From assembly GCA_937959145.1 (NCBI GenBank), contig CALGMC010000268.1:1-6953 (forward strand): DNA of 6,953 bases. The letters are read 5' to 3'. The position numbers and the translations under genes were made by a program. The stretch's first letter is position 1; every line of letters begins with the position of its first letter. This DNA is from an uncultured Chlorobiales bacterium. GTDB lineage: Bacteria; Bacteroidota; Chlorobiia; Chlorobiales; Thermochlorobacteraceae. The notes under the pieces are model-generated. The model did no database searches and was not told the DNA's origin. It saw only the letters and a list, made by a program, of their open reading frames with translations. Shown piece after piece: positions 5,535 to 6,953 of the stretch.

Positions 5535-6611
5535 ATGAAGCGACTCATTTTCTCCGCATTAGGGCTATGCGTCTGTCTCTTGACCGTTGCCGCCGTTACA
5601 CAGCCTGCGGCTTTTGACGACCTTGTCGGACAGGCAAAACTTTTTACCGTTTATGACGGCAAACTCGTCGTGGGCGGCTATTTCAAAAGTGCTGACCGCC
5701 GCCCCGCCAATAACATGGCTCTTTGGGACGGCACAAAGTGGTCGACGCTCAAAAAAGGCGTTGACGCAATTCCCAAAGACCTTTGCGTGGTCGGAAAAGA
5801 CCTTTATGCCTGCGGCGATTGGAGCTACGTCGACAAAGAAGACAACTCCAAATATGTTGAAGCAGGTCAAGTGGCAAAGTGGGACGGCACGAAGTGGAGC
5901 AGTATTGCTAAGAAGAATGTCGTCGACCAAAAAGTCTGGGCATTAGCAACCGACGGCAAAAATCTTTACATCGGCGGACGATTTACCAAAGTCGACGACA
6001 AACTCGACGCCAGCAACCTTGCCGTTTGGGACGGAAAGAAACTTTCGGTCTTGGGCAATCAAAAATTTCAAGGCGATGGCGGCAGAGGCATTGGGACGAT
6101 TCTCTCAATGGCACATCACGACGGCAAACTCTTCGTTGGTGGTGTTTTCGGCACGATTGGCGACGAACCCGCCTCGCGCGTCGCCTTTTGGGACGGAAAA
6201 TCTTGGACCGAAGCCGGAAATAAAGGCTTGAACAATCAAGTAACCCTCCTCAAAAGCGATGGCAAAAACCTTTATGCCGCAGGCAAATTCACTGCCGCTG
6301 GCGACGGCACGCCGCTCAAAGGCATTGCCAAATGGGATAACGGCAAATGGTCGCCGCTCGGCAACGACGGACTTGCTGATGTAACCGGACTCGCCATTGA
6401 TGGCAACAATATCTACATCGCCAACGGTCAAGAAGTCATCAAGAAGTGGGACGGCTCATCGTGGTCTGATTTGCCCGCTATTCCGATGGCGAATCTTTAC
6501 GGTGTGGGTGTGCATAACGGCGTCGTCTATGCGGGCGGCGAATTTAACGACAATAAATTCGGCGGCATCTGCAAACTTGTAAATGGCACTTGGGAAGCCG
6601 TTTCTAAGTAA
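5535..6611 (+). CDS. Exported seven-repeat protein, probable beta-propeller
   Basis: The 358-residue protein starts with an export signal: MKRLIFS, a hydrophobic core to about residue 21, and likely cleavage near residues 22-26 (VTQPAA). No lipobox cysteine is in the right place. The mature part is a tandem repeat of about 45-55 residues. The first half is LY-GG-F (LVVGGYF 44-50, LYACGDW 90-96, LYIGGRF 144-150, LFVGGVF 199-205, LYAAGKF 246-252, IYIANG 293-298, VYAGGEF 331-337). The second half is A-WDG--W (W64, W116, W165, W219, W267, W305 and NGTW near 350). Seven units suggest a closed seven-bladed propeller. The repeat recalls delta-60/kelch-like sequences of exported Bacteroidota proteins, but binding partner and function are unknown. 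No C-terminal sorting domain is evident, so it is probably periplasmic or secreted by another route. The ATG at 5535 is chosen by the signal peptide. A shared repeat lies upstream. Confidence 0.85.
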   Translation: MKRLIFSALGLCVCLLTVAAVTQPAAFDDLVGQAKLFTVYDGKLVVGGYFKSADRRPANNMALWDGTKWSTLKKGVDAIPKDLCVVGKDLYACGDWSYVDKEDNSKYVEAGQVAKWDGTKWSSIAKKNVVDQKVWALATDGKNLYIGGRFTKVDDKLDASNLAVWDGKKLSVLGNQKFQGDGGRGIGTILSMAHHDGKLFVGGVFGTIGDEPASRVAFWDGKSWTEAGNKGLNNQVTLLKSDGKNLYAAGKFTAAGDGTPLKGIAKWDNGKWSPLGNDGLADVTGLAIDGNNIYIANGQEVIKKWDGSSWSDLPAIPMANLYGVGVHNGVVYAGGEFNDNKFGGICKLVNGTWEAVSK

Positions 6612-6620
6612 TCGTTTGTA

Positions 6621-6670
6621 AAAGCACCTTTGTAGCGGGCGAGGCGTCCTCACAACAGGTGCTTTACTCT
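6621..6670 (+). terminator. Probable terminator after the propeller gene
   Basis: AAAGCACCT (6621-6629) pairs over 9 bp with AGGTGCTTT (6657-6665). The 27-base interior can form its own small hairpin, GAGG (6641-6644) with CCTC (6648-6651). Only ACTCTTT follows, so the T tract is interrupted. It begins 9 bases after the stop. Confidence 0.55.
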
Positions 6671-6701
6671 TTCCACAGTTGCAGTTCCATTTTTGAGAAT
6701 C

Positions 6702-6791
6702 TTCACCCTTCAAAATCGAAATTCGCTCAAAATCAAGGACAAAATGACAAACGTTTGCTATTTCCTCGCGCCCTTTTCTGCCCGACTTTTG
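6702..6791. repeat. Direct repeat copy 2, upstream of the truncated exported-protein gene
   Basis: This is the second copy of the sequence at 5381-5470: 80 of 90 identical, no gaps, perfect at 6719-6765. The palindrome CAAACGTTTG is at 6748-6757. As with copy 1, it follows a terminator-like hairpin and precedes a gene with a signal peptide. Here the perfect block ends 80 bases before the ATG, against 90 in copy 1. Confidence 0.85.
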
Positions 6792-6794
6792 TTC

Positions 6795-6814
6795 TGGCTT
6801 TCCTTTGAAAGCCA
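6795..6814 (+). other. Hairpin following repeat copy 2
   Basis: TGGCTTTC (6795-6802) pairs perfectly over 8 bp with GAAAGCCA (6807-6814) across the loop CTTT, followed by ATTTTAATC. It begins at exactly the position equivalent to the hairpin after copy 1, 51 bases before the ATG at 6846. With its following T/A-rich stretch it could also work as a weak terminator or attenuator. Confidence 0.55.
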
Positions 6815-6845
6815 ATTTTAATCAACCTCATAATTAAACACAGTC

Positions 6846-6953
6846 ATGAATAACATCTCACGACTTTTTCTGCTGGCATTCTTCTTGACGATTGCCTTCG
6901 GCGCACAAGCGCAAGAGCAATCCTTACAAAACGTGCTCAACCCTGACGGGACA
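6846..6953 (+). CDS. Exported protein, N-terminal fragment (cut by window edge)
   Basis: Thirty-six codons are visible from the ATG at 6846, and the frame stays open to the end of the window. They encode a clear signal peptide: MNNISR, the hydrophobic stretch LFLLAFFLTIAF, then GAQA followed by QEQ, a good signal peptidase I site after residue 20. The mature start reads QEQSLQNVLNPDGT. Too little is present to name a family. Its position behind the second copy of the repeat that also precedes the propeller gene suggests the two exported proteins may be related or co-regulated. No Shine-Dalgarno is seen upstream. Confidence 0.8.
   Translation, partial: MNNISRLFLLAFFLTIAFGAQAQEQSLQNVLNPDGT

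Overview
The window carries seven protein genes, all on the + strand: six complete and one cut off at the right edge. The organism is most likely a member of the Bacteroidota/Chlorobiota (Fibrobacterota-Chlorobiota-Bacteroidota) group. Most genes lack a Shine-Dalgarno sequence. The gltX upstream region carries TATCTTTG, an exact match to the Bacteroidota-type -7 element TAnnTTTG. The secreted proteins resemble the exported repeat proteins common there. Rank below phylum cannot be fixed from the sequence.

Layout. (1) 19-2248: trpS (tryptophanyl-tRNA synthetase) followed closely by a 395-residue protein with ATP-grasp-like motifs. (2) 2249-3784: a visibly AT-richer block with two overlapping genes, a 260-residue protein of unknown family and a 159-residue PIN-domain protein with all four expected acidic residues. 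The block ends in a roughly 126-bp imperfect inverted repeat (3616-3741) that resembles an integron attC site or a related folded recombination site. (3) 3785-5305: gltX (glutamyl-tRNA synthetase), closed by a strong intrinsic terminator. (4) 5381-6953: two genes for exported proteins. One is a seven-repeat, probably beta-propeller protein; the other is seen only as its signal peptide and first residues. Each is preceded by a copy of the same ~90-bp sequence (80/90 identical, 47 bp perfect) followed by a hairpin at the same offset.

How the parts fit. trpS, the ATP-grasp-like gene and gltX look like native chromosomal genes with GC-rich, CTC/GAG/GGC-type codon use. The low-GC pair between them looks like an inserted accessory cassette. 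Its translational coupling, the PIN nuclease and the antitoxin-like C-terminal tail of the upstream protein suggest a toxin-antitoxin-like module whose putative antitoxin is unusually large. This is the best candidate for an undescribed system. The repeated leader in front of both exported-protein genes is the second: either a mobile intergenic repeat or a shared regulatory/5'-UTR element. No tRNA, rRNA or CRISPR array was seen, and no gene-free stretch exceeds 300 bases.
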